A stretch of 64,000 nt of DNA from Labrenzia sp. DG1229 (GCF_000521215.1 NZ_KI928948.1:65574-129573); one strand, 5' to 3'. Shown: positions 34,629 through 44,427, counted from the first letter of the stretch. The notes: generated by a model from the sequence alone, not told the origin. Numbers and translations: made by a program.

Positions 34629-37223
34629 TTATCCTTTATCTGATATCCGTCCCTGATCCAAAACAAAGCGTTGATCGAATTCGGACGCGATTTCGGCATT
34701 CGAGGTGCCATACAGGAACGTCTTGCCGGACAGGAACTGTCTCAAGCCTTCGCGCAGGGCCTTGTCATCTTCGGTCAGGCCGGTAGCAATATCATCCAAT
34801 ATGGTGATTTTTGCGTTTTTCAAAAGACCGCGAACCAGCGCGATGCGCCGGCGCTGACCCGCAGACAGACGCGACCCGGATACGCCGACATGATAGCCGA
34901 AACCTGCGTAGATAATCGGGTATCGCAGTCCGGTTTCCTCAACGATTGTTCGAATTACATCGTCAATACGCCGGCGGGCATCCCGCCGGTCAACGCGCGC
35001 GCGGCCGAACAGAAGATTGTCCTCGATCGTCAGCGGCGGCAAATAGACCTCCGGATCAAAGGCAACGAAACTGTCGCTGGTTTTGACTACACTTTCCAGG
35101 AAACGTTTCCGGGCCTCGATCACTTCATCCCTGAGCTCGTCGGTCATCACACCGAGACGATGGCGCGCCGGGACAAGTTTGAATGCCAACCCGGTCAATC
35201 GGGATCGGTCCGAATCTGTCAAACCGGGCCGCTGCTGCCCGGATTTCGCAATCCGAACAATCCTTTCAAATTCCGGCAAATCGTCCTGGTTGATGAAGGA
35301 GTAAGACCCCAAAAGGCCGCTGTCGCCGGAGACATTCGCGAAGAGCTCAAGCATGGTCTCTGCGATCTTGAGCCCGATCTCCTGCAGTTTCTGGTCGAAC
35401 CCGGTTTCGGAAAGGAAAGTTTTGACCTCCTCCAGATCCGGCACCTGGTCCATTGTTACTTCGGGATCGGAAGGAACCGCAAAGAACAGGTTTTCTGCAA
35501 GGCTGGCACTAGCATTGAAGCTGTCGGGATTCCAGAGTTCGACAAGACCGCTGAGCTTGGGTTCATTGGCTATCCGGCCCGCAAGGCTTTTGCGAACGTT
35601 CAGGATCTTTTCCGCAAATGCATCATTCATCGACGGATCGAACCTGGATTGCAGTCCGAGCCTGTAGATATCGTTGTCCAGACTGACCGTTTCGAGCAGT
35701 TCCAGCGCCTTTTCGTCCAGCTCCTCGTCTGACTTGACACCAGCCGCGGTCAGATCATTCCAGTCCGCAGCCAGATCGTAAACCGGGTTCCTGGTCTGAT
35801 TTGCCTCGTTCACCCGGCGTTTATACTGCTTCAGCTCATCGCCTTCCCGCTCAGGCAGCACCAGGGGCCGGTGGCGCAGACCGTAATAGAGATTGTCGCG
35901 GATGGTTCCGGTCCAGACATGCACCGCACCGCCGACATAGGCGATTTCCCGGCCAAGGGTCGAATCCGTCAGCTTGTCCAGATCATAATCACCGATCAGG
36001 ACCTTGCCGGAAGACGCGGAAACGAGTCCCGCGGCCAGTTGCAGAACCTCCGAACGCCCGGAACCGTCTGGTCCGACGATCGCGCATTCTGTTCGCGCCG
36101 GCACTGTCAGAGAAATATCCATGACCTCCTGACCCGCGGCACCTCCGGAGAAGCTGACGTTGTCGAATTTGACATCGCCATCAAGTTTGGTGTCTTCGTC
36201 GGCGGTCAGCCGTTCAGTGTCGTAAATGTCTGACGGATCGAAATTCTCGACAACCGTCTGGTACTTCACGCTGACATCCGCGGTCATCTGGTAGAAGGAC
36301 AGAAGGAGTTTCCACGGGCCTGCCAGATCCTTGTATGCGGCGATCACCGCAAGCAGCGCACCGATACTGAGGTTGCCCTGAATCACCAGATACCCACCGA
36401 TCAGATAGAAGAAGAACGGTGTCAGCTGGTTCATGAAGTTGTTCAGGAACTTGATCAGGAATTTCCGGTTGAAAATCTCATACCGGATCTTGAAGTTCTC
36501 ATAGAGACGGTCGGAAATGTCCGCCGAATGCCAGGCTGCGGCGTCGTTTGCGTGAATCTCGGCAACGCCGGTAATGCTCTCACCGACCTTGTCGGCAATG
36601 ATGCGAACATTCTTGACCCGTTTGCGCGACAGCAGGATGACCCTCTTCTGCAGCAACGGGATGACGTAGCCCTGGATCGGATAGGAGCTTATGGCGGCAA
36701 GGCCCAGCAACGGATCCTGCATGAAAATGAAGCCGATCTGAACGACCAGCATTCCGCCCTGATAGGCCGGCAACGCAAATGCTTCGCCGATATACCCGCC
36801 GACATCCTCGACTTCGGACGTGATCATCGGAATGATTTCGCCAGAGCTTACTTTACGGAAGTGCGGAAGTCGAAATCGCAGGACGCGCTGGAAGAGTTCG
36901 AAACGCAGGCGGCGCAGCATGCGCTCACCGAGCCGGCCCTTGTAGATATTCAGATAGAATTTCAAGCCGTTCGAAACGACGACCAACCCGAGAAAGGTGA
37001 AACAAAGCAACACCAGATAGGGAATCTGATCAAAATCAAAACCCAGTACATCGCGCGGAAAATTGTCCCCCTGAACCGCGTCGTTGACGATCAGTTTCGG
37101 TAATTCAAGCAGGAAATAGACCACCGGGTATGTGAACACGGTGACCAAGATAATAAAGATCTGCTGTCGGGCACTATACTTCCAGATAAAGCGAAAAAGG
37201 CTTTTTTCCATTAGCTCATCCAA
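34629..37223 (-). CDS. ABC-exporter-like protein with degenerate, expanded nucleotide-binding domain
   Basis: An 864-residue protein. Residues 1 to 325 are a type I exporter membrane domain (five or six helices). The nucleotide-binding part runs from about 350 to 864, over twice the usual length. Its Walker A reads GPDGSGRS (384 to 391) with Arg for Lys; the signature LSAGQ (786 to 790) comes about 395 residues later, not about 100; Walker B ends in ILDD, and the switch His is replaced (YGTSNAE). The phrases TIRDNLYYG, SLAENLFFA and TIEDNLLFG suggest an internally repeated Q-loop region. Catalysis is doubtful. It is divergent from the glycan operon. Confidence 0.85.
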   Translation of the reverse strand: MDELMEKSLFRFIWKYSARQQIFIILVTVFTYPVVYFLLELPKLIVNDAVQGDNFPRDVLGFDFDQIPYLVLLCFTFLGLVVVSNGLKFYLNIYKGRLGERMLRRLRFELFQRVLRFRLPHFRKVSSGEIIPMITSEVEDVGGYIGEAFALPAYQGGMLVVQIGFIFMQDPLLGLAAISSYPIQGYVIPLLQKRVILLSRKRVKNVRIIADKVGESITGVAEIHANDAAAWHSADISDRLYENFKIRYEIFNRKFLIKFLNNFMNQLTPFFFYLIGGYLVIQGNLSIGALLAVIAAYKDLAGPWKLLLSFYQMTADVSVKYQTVVENFDPSDIYDTERLTADEDTKLDGDVKFDNVSFSGGAAGQEVMDISLTVPARTECAIVGPDGSGRSEVLQLAAGLVSASSGKVLIGDYDLDKLTDSTLGREIAYVGGAVHVWTGTIRDNLYYGLRHRPLVLPEREGDELKQYKRRVNEANQTRNPVYDLAADWNDLTAAGVKSDEELDEKALELLETVSLDNDIYRLGLQSRFDPSMNDAFAEKILNVRKSLAGRIANEPKLSGLVELWNPDSFNASASLAENLFFAVPSDPEVTMDQVPDLEEVKTFLSETGFDQKLQEIGLKIAETMLELFANVSGDSGLLGSYSFINQDDLPEFERIVRIAKSGQQRPGLTDSDRSRLTGLAFKLVPARHRLGVMTDELRDEVIEARKRFLESVVKTSDSFVAFDPEVYLPPLTIEDNLLFGRARVDRRDARRRIDDVIRTIVEETGLRYPIIYAGFGYHVGVSGSRLSAGQRRRIALVRGLLKNAKITILDDIATGLTEDDKALREGLRQFLSGKTFLYGTSNAEIASEFDQRFVLDQGRISDKG

Positions 37224-37429
37224 ACACTTATGGATCTATTCTGTTCAAGCAGACCATTTTGGTATATTAGCGATCCATCTTCGATGTGCTAGCCGGGATT
37301 AGCATTTGCCACAACCAGTTTAATACCGCTTGTTGCCAAAAAACACGCATCCGTGCACTTCCGGACGTGACAACGACCAATCACTTGAGACATAAGCTTC
37401 CAAGGGCAGCATTACAAATCAGGGGCAGT

Positions 37430-38653
37430 ATGAGTTCCAAAACGCCGAAAATTCTGATCTACAGCCATGATTCATTCGGTCTGGGTCATCTGCGGCGGTG
37501 TCGCGCAATCGCTCAAGCCCTTGTTGGTGATTTCGATACACTGTCCGTTCTTATTCTTTCCGGCTCCCCCATCATTGGCAGTTTCGAATTCCGTTCCCGT
37601 GTCGATTTCGTGCGCATCCCCGGCGTGATAAAACTGCGCAACGGTGAATACACGCCATTGTCGCTTCATATCAATATTGACCAAACGCTCGCGATTCGCT
37701 CGTCCATAATCGAACACACCGCAAAAGTTTTCGAGCCGGATATCTTCATTGTGGACAAGGAGCCGCTTGGTCTGCGCGGTGAAGTTCTCGGAACCCTGGA
37801 AGCCCTGAAGAACACGGACACACGACTTGTTCTCGGTCTTCGCGACGTCATGGACGATCCGCAGGTGCTCAAGGAAGAGTGGGACCGCAAGAACGTCTAC
37901 CCTGCGCTGAACGACCTTTACGATGAAATCTGGGTCTATGGACCACAGGACATCTGCAACCCGCTTGAGGGGATCGACATACCGGACGGCGTTATGGAGA
38001 AGCTGCGCTACACCGGCTATCTGCGACGCGAACTCCCGGAATCATCGCTGGAACATCCGGATCCAACGCCGTTTGGTGAAGAACCCTACATTCTGGTGAC
38101 GCCGGGGGGCGGAGGTGACGGTGTCGAAATGGTCGACTGGGTCATGCGTGCGTATGAAACCCGCCAGCGACCGCTCTTTCCGGCCCTGATCGTTCTAGGT
38201 CCGTTCATGCCTGCTGCTGCTGCGGCGCAGTTCAGCGAACGCGCGGAACATCTGCGGGACGTGGAGATCATTCGCTTCACACCGCAAATTGAGCCCTATC
38301 TGGCCAATGCGACGGCAATCGTCGGCATGGGCGGCTATAACACGTTTTGTGAGATCCTCTCCTTCGACAAGCCAACTCTGCTTGTCCCGCGTGTCATTCC
38401 CCGCCGGGAACAAGCCATTCGCGCGGAACGTGCGGAACAGAGCGGATTGTTGAAAGTTTTGCCGATCGACAATTATCCGGATTCCGATCTGATGGCCACC
38501 GCACTGTCCGACCTGCCTGCCCTGAAGCCCCCCTCTTCGGCCGGCGTCGACAAGCTTCTTGACGGACTGAACGTCATTTCAGCGCGCGTCGGTGAAATCT
38601 TCAACGCACATCAGTCGGAAGACGGTGAGCGCAGACTGGTCAATTTCAAATAG
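37430..38653 (+). CDS. COG4671-like glycosyltransferase (MurG/GT28 fold)
   Basis: A 407-residue GT-B protein. The N-terminus ILIYSHDSFGLGHLRRCRAIAQAL (residues 7 to 30) has the Gly-rich loop of MurG-like enzymes. The C-terminal half has LVTPGGGGDG and MGGYNTFCEILSFDKPTLLVPR, the nucleotide-sugar binding section of the GT28 family. Start ATG 37430 follows AGGGGC; the longer frame upstream is ignored. First gene of the plus-strand glycan operon and divergent from the ABC-like gene (206 bases apart). Sugar donor and acceptor unknown. Confidence 0.85.
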   Translation: MSSKTPKILIYSHDSFGLGHLRRCRAIAQALVGDFDTLSVLILSGSPIIGSFEFRSRVDFVRIPGVIKLRNGEYTPLSLHINIDQTLAIRSSIIEHTAKVFEPDIFIVDKEPLGLRGEVLGTLEALKNTDTRLVLGLRDVMDDPQVLKEEWDRKNVYPALNDLYDEIWVYGPQDICNPLEGIDIPDGVMEKLRYTGYLRRELPESSLEHPDPTPFGEEPYILVTPGGGGDGVEMVDWVMRAYETRQRPLFPALIVLGPFMPAAAAAQFSERAEHLRDVEIIRFTPQIEPYLANATAIVGMGGYNTFCEILSFDKPTLLVPRVIPRREQAIRAERAEQSGLLKVLPIDNYPDSDLMATALSDLPALKPPSSAGVDKLLDGLNVISARVGEIFNAHQSEDGERRLVNFK

Positions 38654-38690
38654 ACCACACATCTCCTCAATTCCTGGAACAGTGACACAA

Positions 38691-39911
38691 ATGTCTCGAA
38701 TTGCCGTCGTGGTCAAAGGCTATCCGCGCCTGTCCGAAACCTTCATTGCCCAGGAAATGCTTGGCCTTGAACGGCGTGGTGTCGAGATCCTGATTGTCGC
38801 CCTGCGCAAACCCTACGATCCCTATGTTCACGACCTGCACCGACAGATATCCGCCGAAATCATGTATCTTCCCGAATATGTCAGGGACGATCCGGCAAGG
38901 GTTGCCAGGGCGAAAAGATGGGCCAAAAGGCAACCGTCCTATGAGGAGGCAAAGGCTCTGTTCGATGCAGATTTCAGCCGCCAACCCAATGCCGATCGGC
39001 GCAGAAGATGGGCACAGGGCTGCGTTTTTGCCCATGAACTGCCGCAGGACGTTTCGTGGATCTATACCCACTACCTGCATACGCCCTGTTCTGCTGCACG
39101 CTACGCAGCGCACCTGAGTGGACGAAAGTGGTCGTTTTCCGCGCATGCCAAAGACATCTGGACCAGCCCGGAATGGGATTTGAGGACCAAGATCAACGAC
39201 GCGGACTGGGGCGTGACGTGCACGCGTGTCAATGCCGACTATCTCAAGAGTTTGTCCGTCGACCCGGAAAAGGTGGAACTGCTCTATCACGGGCTTGATT
39301 TCTCAGGTTTCCCAGAACCGGAAAACACTGTTCCGACACGAGACGGCAGCGGCGAACCGGTGCGTCTTGTTTCCGTCGGCCGCGCTGTGGAAAAAAAGGG
39401 TTATGATGATCTTCTCGTCGCGCTTGCAGCGCTTCCTGTCGCACTCAACTGGCAGTTCACGCATATCGGCGGCGGCGAACTTTCAGACGAGCTGAAAGCA
39501 AAGGCGGACGAACTGGGCCTGTCTGCCAGGATCAACTGGCGCGGTGCCCAACCCAGGGAAGAAGTGATCGCGGCCTGCCGGCAGGCGGACCTGTTCGTGC
39601 TGCCGTCCAAACTTGCACGGTCAGGAGACCGTGACGGACTTCCCAATGTCCTGATGGAAGCCCAGTCCATGGGGTTATGCTGTCTATCCACCAGGGTTTC
39701 GGCAATTCCGGAGCTGATCGTGCAGGACGAAACAGGGGTTCTCGTCGATCCCGGCAGTCCGGACCAGCTCAGCATCGCGCTCGAGACCCTTGTCAAGGAT
39801 CCCGCGCAGCGCAAAAAACTCGGACTCGCTGCGGCCAAGAGAGTGAGGACGCACTTCTCGACAGATCCGGGACTTGACCGCCTCGCCGAAAAATTTCGTA
39901 AGGTGCTCTGA
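38691..39911 (+). CDS. GT4-family glycosyltransferase
   Basis: A 406-residue GT-B glycosyltransferase. The N-terminal VVVKGYPRLSETFIAQEM is the pattern of GT4 enzymes for exported glycans, and the C-terminal part has VSVGRAVEKKGYDDLL, then LPSKLARSGDRDGLPNVLMEAQSMG with the EX7E-type acidic pair. It uses a nucleotide sugar in the cytoplasm to extend a lipid-linked or similar acceptor. The start ATG lies 37 bases after the previous gene. Donor not identifiable. Confidence 0.9.
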   Translation: MSRIAVVVKGYPRLSETFIAQEMLGLERRGVEILIVALRKPYDPYVHDLHRQISAEIMYLPEYVRDDPARVARAKRWAKRQPSYEEAKALFDADFSRQPNADRRRRWAQGCVFAHELPQDVSWIYTHYLHTPCSAARYAAHLSGRKWSFSAHAKDIWTSPEWDLRTKINDADWGVTCTRVNADYLKSLSVDPEKVELLYHGLDFSGFPEPENTVPTRDGSGEPVRLVSVGRAVEKKGYDDLLVALAALPVALNWQFTHIGGGELSDELKAKADELGLSARINWRGAQPREEVIAACRQADLFVLPSKLARSGDRDGLPNVLMEAQSMGLCCLSTRVSAIPELIVQDETGVLVDPGSPDQLSIALETLVKDPAQRKKLGLAAAKRVRTHFSTDPGLDRLAEKFRKVL

Positions 39912-39932
39912 GACCAGAACTGAGACAGGCAC

Positions 39933-41060
39933 ATGAAAATCGCCTTCACCGCCCCAATGAAACCATTGGACCATCCGGTTCCTTCCGGTGACAGGACCAT
40001 GGGACGGTTGATCGTAAAGGCGCTCGAATACGCCGGGCATGACGTGCGAACCGCAAGCGCTTTCCGATCCTGGCGCCGGGAAGGCAGCAACGCGATTCAG
40101 GAAATGGTTCGCGCTGAAGCACTAGCTGAAGCAGATCGGATCGCGCAGGAATGGCGGCAAGACGGATACCGTCCCGATCTGTTTCTGACCTACCACCTCT
40201 ATCACAAGGCGCCGGACTGGATCGGACCATTCTTGTCAGGCCAGTTCGACCTGCCTTATGCGATCGTTGAGGCCAGTCGAGCTCCCAAGCGCGAGAAGGG
40301 GGAGTGGGCGTTCGGCTTCGCGGCAGCCGATGTTGCGCTGAGACGAGCCGATGCGGTGGCGGCGCTCCATCATGCGGACGCCGAGTGCCTGCGAGCAGTG
40401 GTGCCAGACGACAGGCTGACTGTGCTTTTGCCGTTTCTGGATGCAGCAGCCTTTCAAGCGGCATCGGAGGCGATCCGGATTGCAGCGGCACCTCCGTTGA
40501 AACTCCTCGCCGTGGGCATGATGCGCGACGGCGACAAGACACGGTCCTATGAGATTCTGGCAAAGGCGCTGGAGCGGCTCGAAGACCTGCCCTGGCACCT
40601 CACCATCATCGGCGATGGCCCCAACAAGGACCACATTCTTGCGCATTTTCATAAGGCCAGAACAACCTGGCTCGGCGCGTTGCCTCCTGACCGGCTTCCC
40701 GAACAATATGCGTGTCACGATCTTCTTGTCTGGCCGGCGATCCGGGAAGCTTTCGGCCTGGTTTTCCTGGAGGCTCAGGCGAGCGGCACCGGTGTGATTG
40801 CAGGCGACACGTTTGGTGTTCCCGATATCGTCCGGACCGGAGAAACAGGTCTCCTGTCGCCTGAAGGCGATGCAGCCGCCTTCGCCGCCAACCTGCAGCG
40901 CGTACTCGATAATCCAGCATTGGCTGACCGGATGGGCCGGGCTGCACAGAAACACATTGCTGAAAATCACACACTGGCTGCCGGTGCAAAACGGCTTGAT
41001 GATCTGGCACGATGCGCCATTCGCAACCATTCACACAGGCAAGAGGCGGAACTGACGTGA
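39933..41060 (+). CDS. GT4-family glycosyltransferase
   Basis: A 375-residue GT-B glycosyltransferase: N-terminal MKIAFTAPMKPLDHPVPSGDRTMGRLI with a Gly-containing acceptor loop, and C-terminal AVGMMRDGDKTRSYEIL, then WPAIREAFGLVFLEAQASGTGVIAGD, which holds the conserved EAFGLVFLEA phrase of GT4. It starts 21 bases after the previous stop, and its own stop overlaps the next start (GTGA), showing translational coupling. Probably acts next in the same glycan chain. Confidence 0.9.
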   Translation: MKIAFTAPMKPLDHPVPSGDRTMGRLIVKALEYAGHDVRTASAFRSWRREGSNAIQEMVRAEALAEADRIAQEWRQDGYRPDLFLTYHLYHKAPDWIGPFLSGQFDLPYAIVEASRAPKREKGEWAFGFAAADVALRRADAVAALHHADAECLRAVVPDDRLTVLLPFLDAAAFQAASEAIRIAAAPPLKLLAVGMMRDGDKTRSYEILAKALERLEDLPWHLTIIGDGPNKDHILAHFHKARTTWLGALPPDRLPEQYACHDLLVWPAIREAFGLVFLEAQASGTGVIAGDTFGVPDIVRTGETGLLSPEGDAAAFAANLQRVLDNPALADRMGRAAQKHIAENHTLAAGAKRLDDLARCAIRNHSHRQEAELT

Positions 41061-42223
41061 GGTTCACGGCCTTCATCCACGTCCAGCACCTTCTTGGGAC
41101 CGGTCATGTCGTCCGTGCCGTGAACATCGGCAAGGCGCTGGCAAAAAAAGGTGGCGACGTGACGCTGGCAAGCGGCAACACGATCCCGCCGACCCTCGAC
41201 ACGGGACCTCTCGAAATTGTCGATCTTCCGGCGTGCCGCAGCCCGGATGCTGCTTTCAAGCGGCTTGTCACGCTGGACGGTGAAGATATTGATGATGAAT
41301 GGAAATCGGCACGTGTTGAAGCATCGATTCAAGCGTTTGGTTCGAAGAGCTACGATCTCCTTCTGACTGAAACCTATCCCTTCGGGCGGCGACAACTGGA
41401 TTTCGAGCTGACCCCGCTCCTGAACCATGCGAAGTCGAAGTCGAAACCACCCGTCATCGCGACATCGATCCGGGATATCCTCGTGCGCAAGAAGGAACTC
41501 TGGAAAGAGGAATGGATGGCCGATAAGGCCTTGAATTACTATGACCGCGTCCTGATCCATGCCGATCCGGATTTCATCCAGCTTGAAGACAGCTTTCCCT
41601 TTGCCGAGAGGGTAAATCACCTTGTGCGGTATACCGGATACGCAGGTGGAGACGAACGTCCTCAGGCAGAAGGCAGCGACGGGGAGGACGAAATCGTTGT
41701 TTCCTGCGGCGGCGGTGCAGTGGCTGAAGGACTGCTCCTGGCGGTGCTTGAAGCAAAACCTCTCTCCCGCCGGGCCGAAGATGCGACCTGGCGCGTGCTG
41801 ATCGGCCATGACATATCGGAAGACGCCTTTTCGATCTATAAATTAGGCGCTCCAAATGGCGTCATTGTTGAGCGTGCCCGCCGGGATTTTCCTGATCTCC
41901 TGAAGCGTGCACGCCTGTCGGTCAGCCAGGCCGGCTACAATACCGTTCTCGACATTCTGATCGCAGGTGTTCCGGCGGTGTTTGTCCCCTTCGCGCAGGA
42001 AAACGAGACCGAACAAGGCCAGCGTGCGGAGGCTCTTGCGCACCATGGACGCGCTGTTGTCACACCGGAGGCCGGACTGACACCCGAACGTCTTGCGGCC
42101 GCCATCGATGATGCCCTTGCCCTGCCGCGCAGTCATCACCAGGTGCAACTCGGCGGTGCCGAGACAAGTGCCGACATCCTGCTGCGCGATCTGCAAATTT
42201 GGTCCGCGGAACACTCACCCTGA
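41057..42223 (+). CDS. COG4671-like glycosyltransferase (second copy)
   Basis: A 388-residue protein starting at GTG 41057, four bases inside the previous gene. It is a distant paralogue of the gene at 37430: HLLGTGHVVRAVNIGKAL near the N-terminus and VSCGGGAVAEGLL ... SQAGYNTVLDILIAGVPAVFVPF in the C-terminal GT28 domain, followed by ENETEQGQRAEAL. A GT-B fold with nucleotide-sugar donor is likely. Having two COG4671-like and two GT4 enzymes in one operon suggests a four-step glycan unit. Confidence 0.85.
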   Translation: MRFTAFIHVQHLLGTGHVVRAVNIGKALAKKGGDVTLASGNTIPPTLDTGPLEIVDLPACRSPDAAFKRLVTLDGEDIDDEWKSARVEASIQAFGSKSYDLLLTETYPFGRRQLDFELTPLLNHAKSKSKPPVIATSIRDILVRKKELWKEEWMADKALNYYDRVLIHADPDFIQLEDSFPFAERVNHLVRYTGYAGGDERPQAEGSDGEDEIVVSCGGGAVAEGLLLAVLEAKPLSRRAEDATWRVLIGHDISEDAFSIYKLGAPNGVIVERARRDFPDLLKRARLSVSQAGYNTVLDILIAGVPAVFVPFAQENETEQGQRAEALAHHGRAVVTPEAGLTPERLAAAIDDALALPRSHHQVQLGGAETSADILLRDLQIWSAEHSP

Positions 42224-42253
42224 ACAGCAACGGAGCGGGAAAGGCTGCAGTCA

Positions 42254-43054
42254 ATGGAATTGCGTCATTTCAAGTCGATGAACCAGGTTCACGAGACGTC
42301 CGAATACATCAAGGCACTGGAAGCGTTCGACGGTATTCCGCAATTGCAGGAGCTGAAGTCTCTGGCCATTGTGCGCACCAATATGGCACCGGGAAAGTCC
42401 GTGTTGGATGTCGGGTGCGGTTTCGGACTGGAAACCCTGCGCCTGGCGAAAAAAGTGGCTCCTACGGGCCGCGTGACGGGTGTCGACGTCAGTCCCGAAT
42501 TTGTCGATGAGGCAATCAGAAGGGCAAGAACGGCTGAGCTTGAAGTCGACTACAAAGTGGGAGATGCCCGTAGCCTCCCCTTTGCCGACGATACATTTGA
42601 CTGCGTCCGCGCCGAACGCATCCTTATCTACCTGAAGGACTTTTCCAATGCACTCGCCGAAATGCAGCGTGTTCTGAAACCCGGCGGCCGCATGGCGCTG
42701 ATCGAGCCTGATTTTTCGACCAACACAATCAACACGGACGATCGCCTGCTCATGCGCCGGATTGTGGATCACGAGACTTCCCAGGCGGTCGAGCAGAGCT
42801 ACCTTCCCGGTCCGCTGGCTGCGGCGCTGGAGGACCTAGGATTTGCAAATATCGAGATTGCAACGCGGGTCCTGATCTTCCCTCAGGACCTGGGCGCTTC
42901 CTATTTCAACAGCATCGGGTTGCATGCAAACGAAGCTGGCGTCGTCTCCGAGGGTGAATTGGAGGAATGGCGCGGTGCCATTGACTTGCTTCATAAAAAC
43001 AACAACGTCTTCGCCTCGATTGGATATTTCCTGTTCACCGCCTCCCGCAATTGA
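42254..43054 (+). CDS. Class I SAM-dependent methyltransferase
   Basis: A 266-residue methyltransferase. SAM motif I is VLDVGCGFGLETLRLA (near residue 48), followed by VTGVDVSPEFVDEA and DVRAERILIYLKDF-like motif II/III segments. The N-terminal MELRHFKSMNQVHETSEYIKALE is not typical of UbiE. It most likely methylates the glycan or its lipid carrier, as it sits 30 bases after the last glycosyltransferase gene and before a deacetylase-like gene. Acceptor unknown. Confidence 0.87.
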   Translation: MELRHFKSMNQVHETSEYIKALEAFDGIPQLQELKSLAIVRTNMAPGKSVLDVGCGFGLETLRLAKKVAPTGRVTGVDVSPEFVDEAIRRARTAELEVDYKVGDARSLPFADDTFDCVRAERILIYLKDFSNALAEMQRVLKPGGRMALIEPDFSTNTINTDDRLLMRRIVDHETSQAVEQSYLPGPLAAALEDLGFANIEIATRVLIFPQDLGASYFNSIGLHANEAGVVSEGELEEWRGAIDLLHKNNNVFASIGYFLFTASRN

Positions 43055-43072
43055 ACCACCCGGACCGTTTCC

Positions 43073-43849
43073 TTGACTTCAATCTCATTGCCGACCGATC
43101 AGCAGCGTTTCAAAGACGAACTTGTTCAGCACCTTGACTGGTTCGCGGAGCGAGGCCGAAAAGTGCGATTCTGGTGGCGGGACGACGATGCCATCGAGCC
43201 GTCCCCGGCCCTTGAGCGCATGCTGAAACTCGCCAATAAACACGGCGTTGACCTGGCTCTTGCAGTCATCCCCAGGGATGCAACGGAAGCGCTTGGTGAA
43301 CGGCTTTCAAACGAACCGCACGCTTTCGTGTTGCAGCATGGCTGGCAGCACAGGAATTTCCAGCTCAAGGCAAAACGGGAAAAGGCAGCCGAACTCGGGT
43401 CCCGGCGCGATCCGGACGAATTGATGGCACAACTTGGCGACGGCAAGGCCAGGCTTGAAGCACTGTTCGGAGCCAGGTTCATCCACGCGATCGTACCGCC
43501 TTGGAACAGGATTGATCCCGAGATTTCACGACGTCTGCCCGGCATCGGCCTGCCCGGACTTTCCACCTTCACCTTTCACAATTTCCCGCATTCCCATCAG
43601 GTTCAATCGCATATCGACATTCTGAAGTGGAAAAAACAGGTCCGTTTCATTGGCTGGGAAAGCGCCCGCCTGCGGTTTGACCTGCAACTCACCCGTCGGC
43701 GGAACACAAATTGTGAACCTGTCGGCCTGCTGACGCATCATCTGGCGCATGACGAGGCGAGTTTCGAGTTTCTGGAGATATTCCTTGCGATTGCCGCGCA
43801 TCATGAGGGAGCGATGTGGCCGGAGGTGCGGGAGTTGTTTGCGGTCTGA
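43073..43849 (+). CDS. Polysaccharide deacetylase-like protein
   Basis: A 258-residue protein with the NodB-like start WWRDDDAIEPSPALERMLKLANKHGVDLALAVIP, a later LQHGWQHRNF (candidate metal His) and IVPPWNRI. The double Asp and HGWxH arrangement matches the polysaccharide deacetylase (CE4-like) superfamily, which removes acetyl groups from glycans. It begins at TTG 43073 with a weak ribosome site. It is the last gene of the glycan operon and presumably trims the product made by the four glycosyltransferases. Confidence 0.8.
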   Translation: MTSISLPTDQQRFKDELVQHLDWFAERGRKVRFWWRDDDAIEPSPALERMLKLANKHGVDLALAVIPRDATEALGERLSNEPHAFVLQHGWQHRNFQLKAKREKAAELGSRRDPDELMAQLGDGKARLEALFGARFIHAIVPPWNRIDPEISRRLPGIGLPGLSTFTFHNFPHSHQVQSHIDILKWKKQVRFIGWESARLRFDLQLTRRRNTNCEPVGLLTHHLAHDEASFEFLEIFLAIAAHHEGAMWPEVRELFAV

Positions 43850-44106
43850 AGAGGGATGCGTCCTCTGGTTCTGTGCCGATGTTTTAGCAGGCAGCAACAA
43901 CGAGATGTGCCTGACTGCTAGCGAAGACTGTCACGACCTTTCAAATCGCTTCGCGTTGAGACCCGTTCCAGAAATTCTTCTTGATTTCAGTATCATCCGC
44001 GGCTTGACCGGGGATGCACTCATCGCAAGAGCGTTCTCGGAGAGCCGTTGTGTTCGCTGGTTTCTTGTAGAAACATGACACCGTCACTTTTTTGCGCGGT
44101 CGAAGG

Positions 44107-44127
44107 ATCCCCGATCTGGTCGGGGAT
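44107..44127. repeat. REP-like palindrome ATCCCCGA-N5-TCGGGGAT
   Basis: Eight-base perfect arms. Motifs of the form GGATCCCCGATC...TCGGGGATGAC are widespread dispersed repeats in alphaproteobacterial intergenic DNA. It may act as a transcript-stabilising hairpin. Confidence 0.5.
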
Positions 44128-44235
44128 GACGCACGTGGGCACAGCACCGCTGAAATTCCTGGCATTGCAGATGTGAGCAAGCTGCGGCTCGTGATCCGGT
44201 AGGCCACTGTTCCATTTTTCCAAACAAGTCAGCCG

Positions 44236-44268
44236 GTCACTGGATCCCTGCATTCGCAGCGATAACAA
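44236..44268. repeat. Truncated copy of the CTTGTCATCCC element
   Basis: GGATCCCTGCATTCGCAGCGATAACAA matches the right part of the 50187-50301 element when that is inverted (GCATTCGTAGGGATGACAAG), with a few changes. It looks like a decayed remnant. Confidence 0.4.
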
Positions 44269-44316
44269 TGAAAGGAAGGCGGCTCACTGGAGCTGACAGA
44301 AATGGCGCTTTCCTCG

Positions 44317-44427
44317 CTTGTCATCCCGGCCAAGCGTAGCGAGAGCCGGGAACCAGTAACCCGCAGCGTCCTGGATCGAAACGAAAGGTCCGTGAGTACC
44401 GCCCCCCGCACTCGCAGGGATGACAAG
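44317..44427 (+). repeat. MITE-like element, copy 1, with 11-base terminal inverted repeats
   Basis: Ends are CTTGTCATCCC (44317-44327) and GGGATGACAAG (44417-44427), perfect inverse of each other, 111 bases apart end to end. Inside the left end is GGCCAAGCGTAGCGAGAGCC. A second copy in inverse orientation lies at 50187-50301. It encodes nothing, so any movement would need a transposase supplied in trans; a REP/BIME-type origin is an alternative. Confidence 0.65.
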
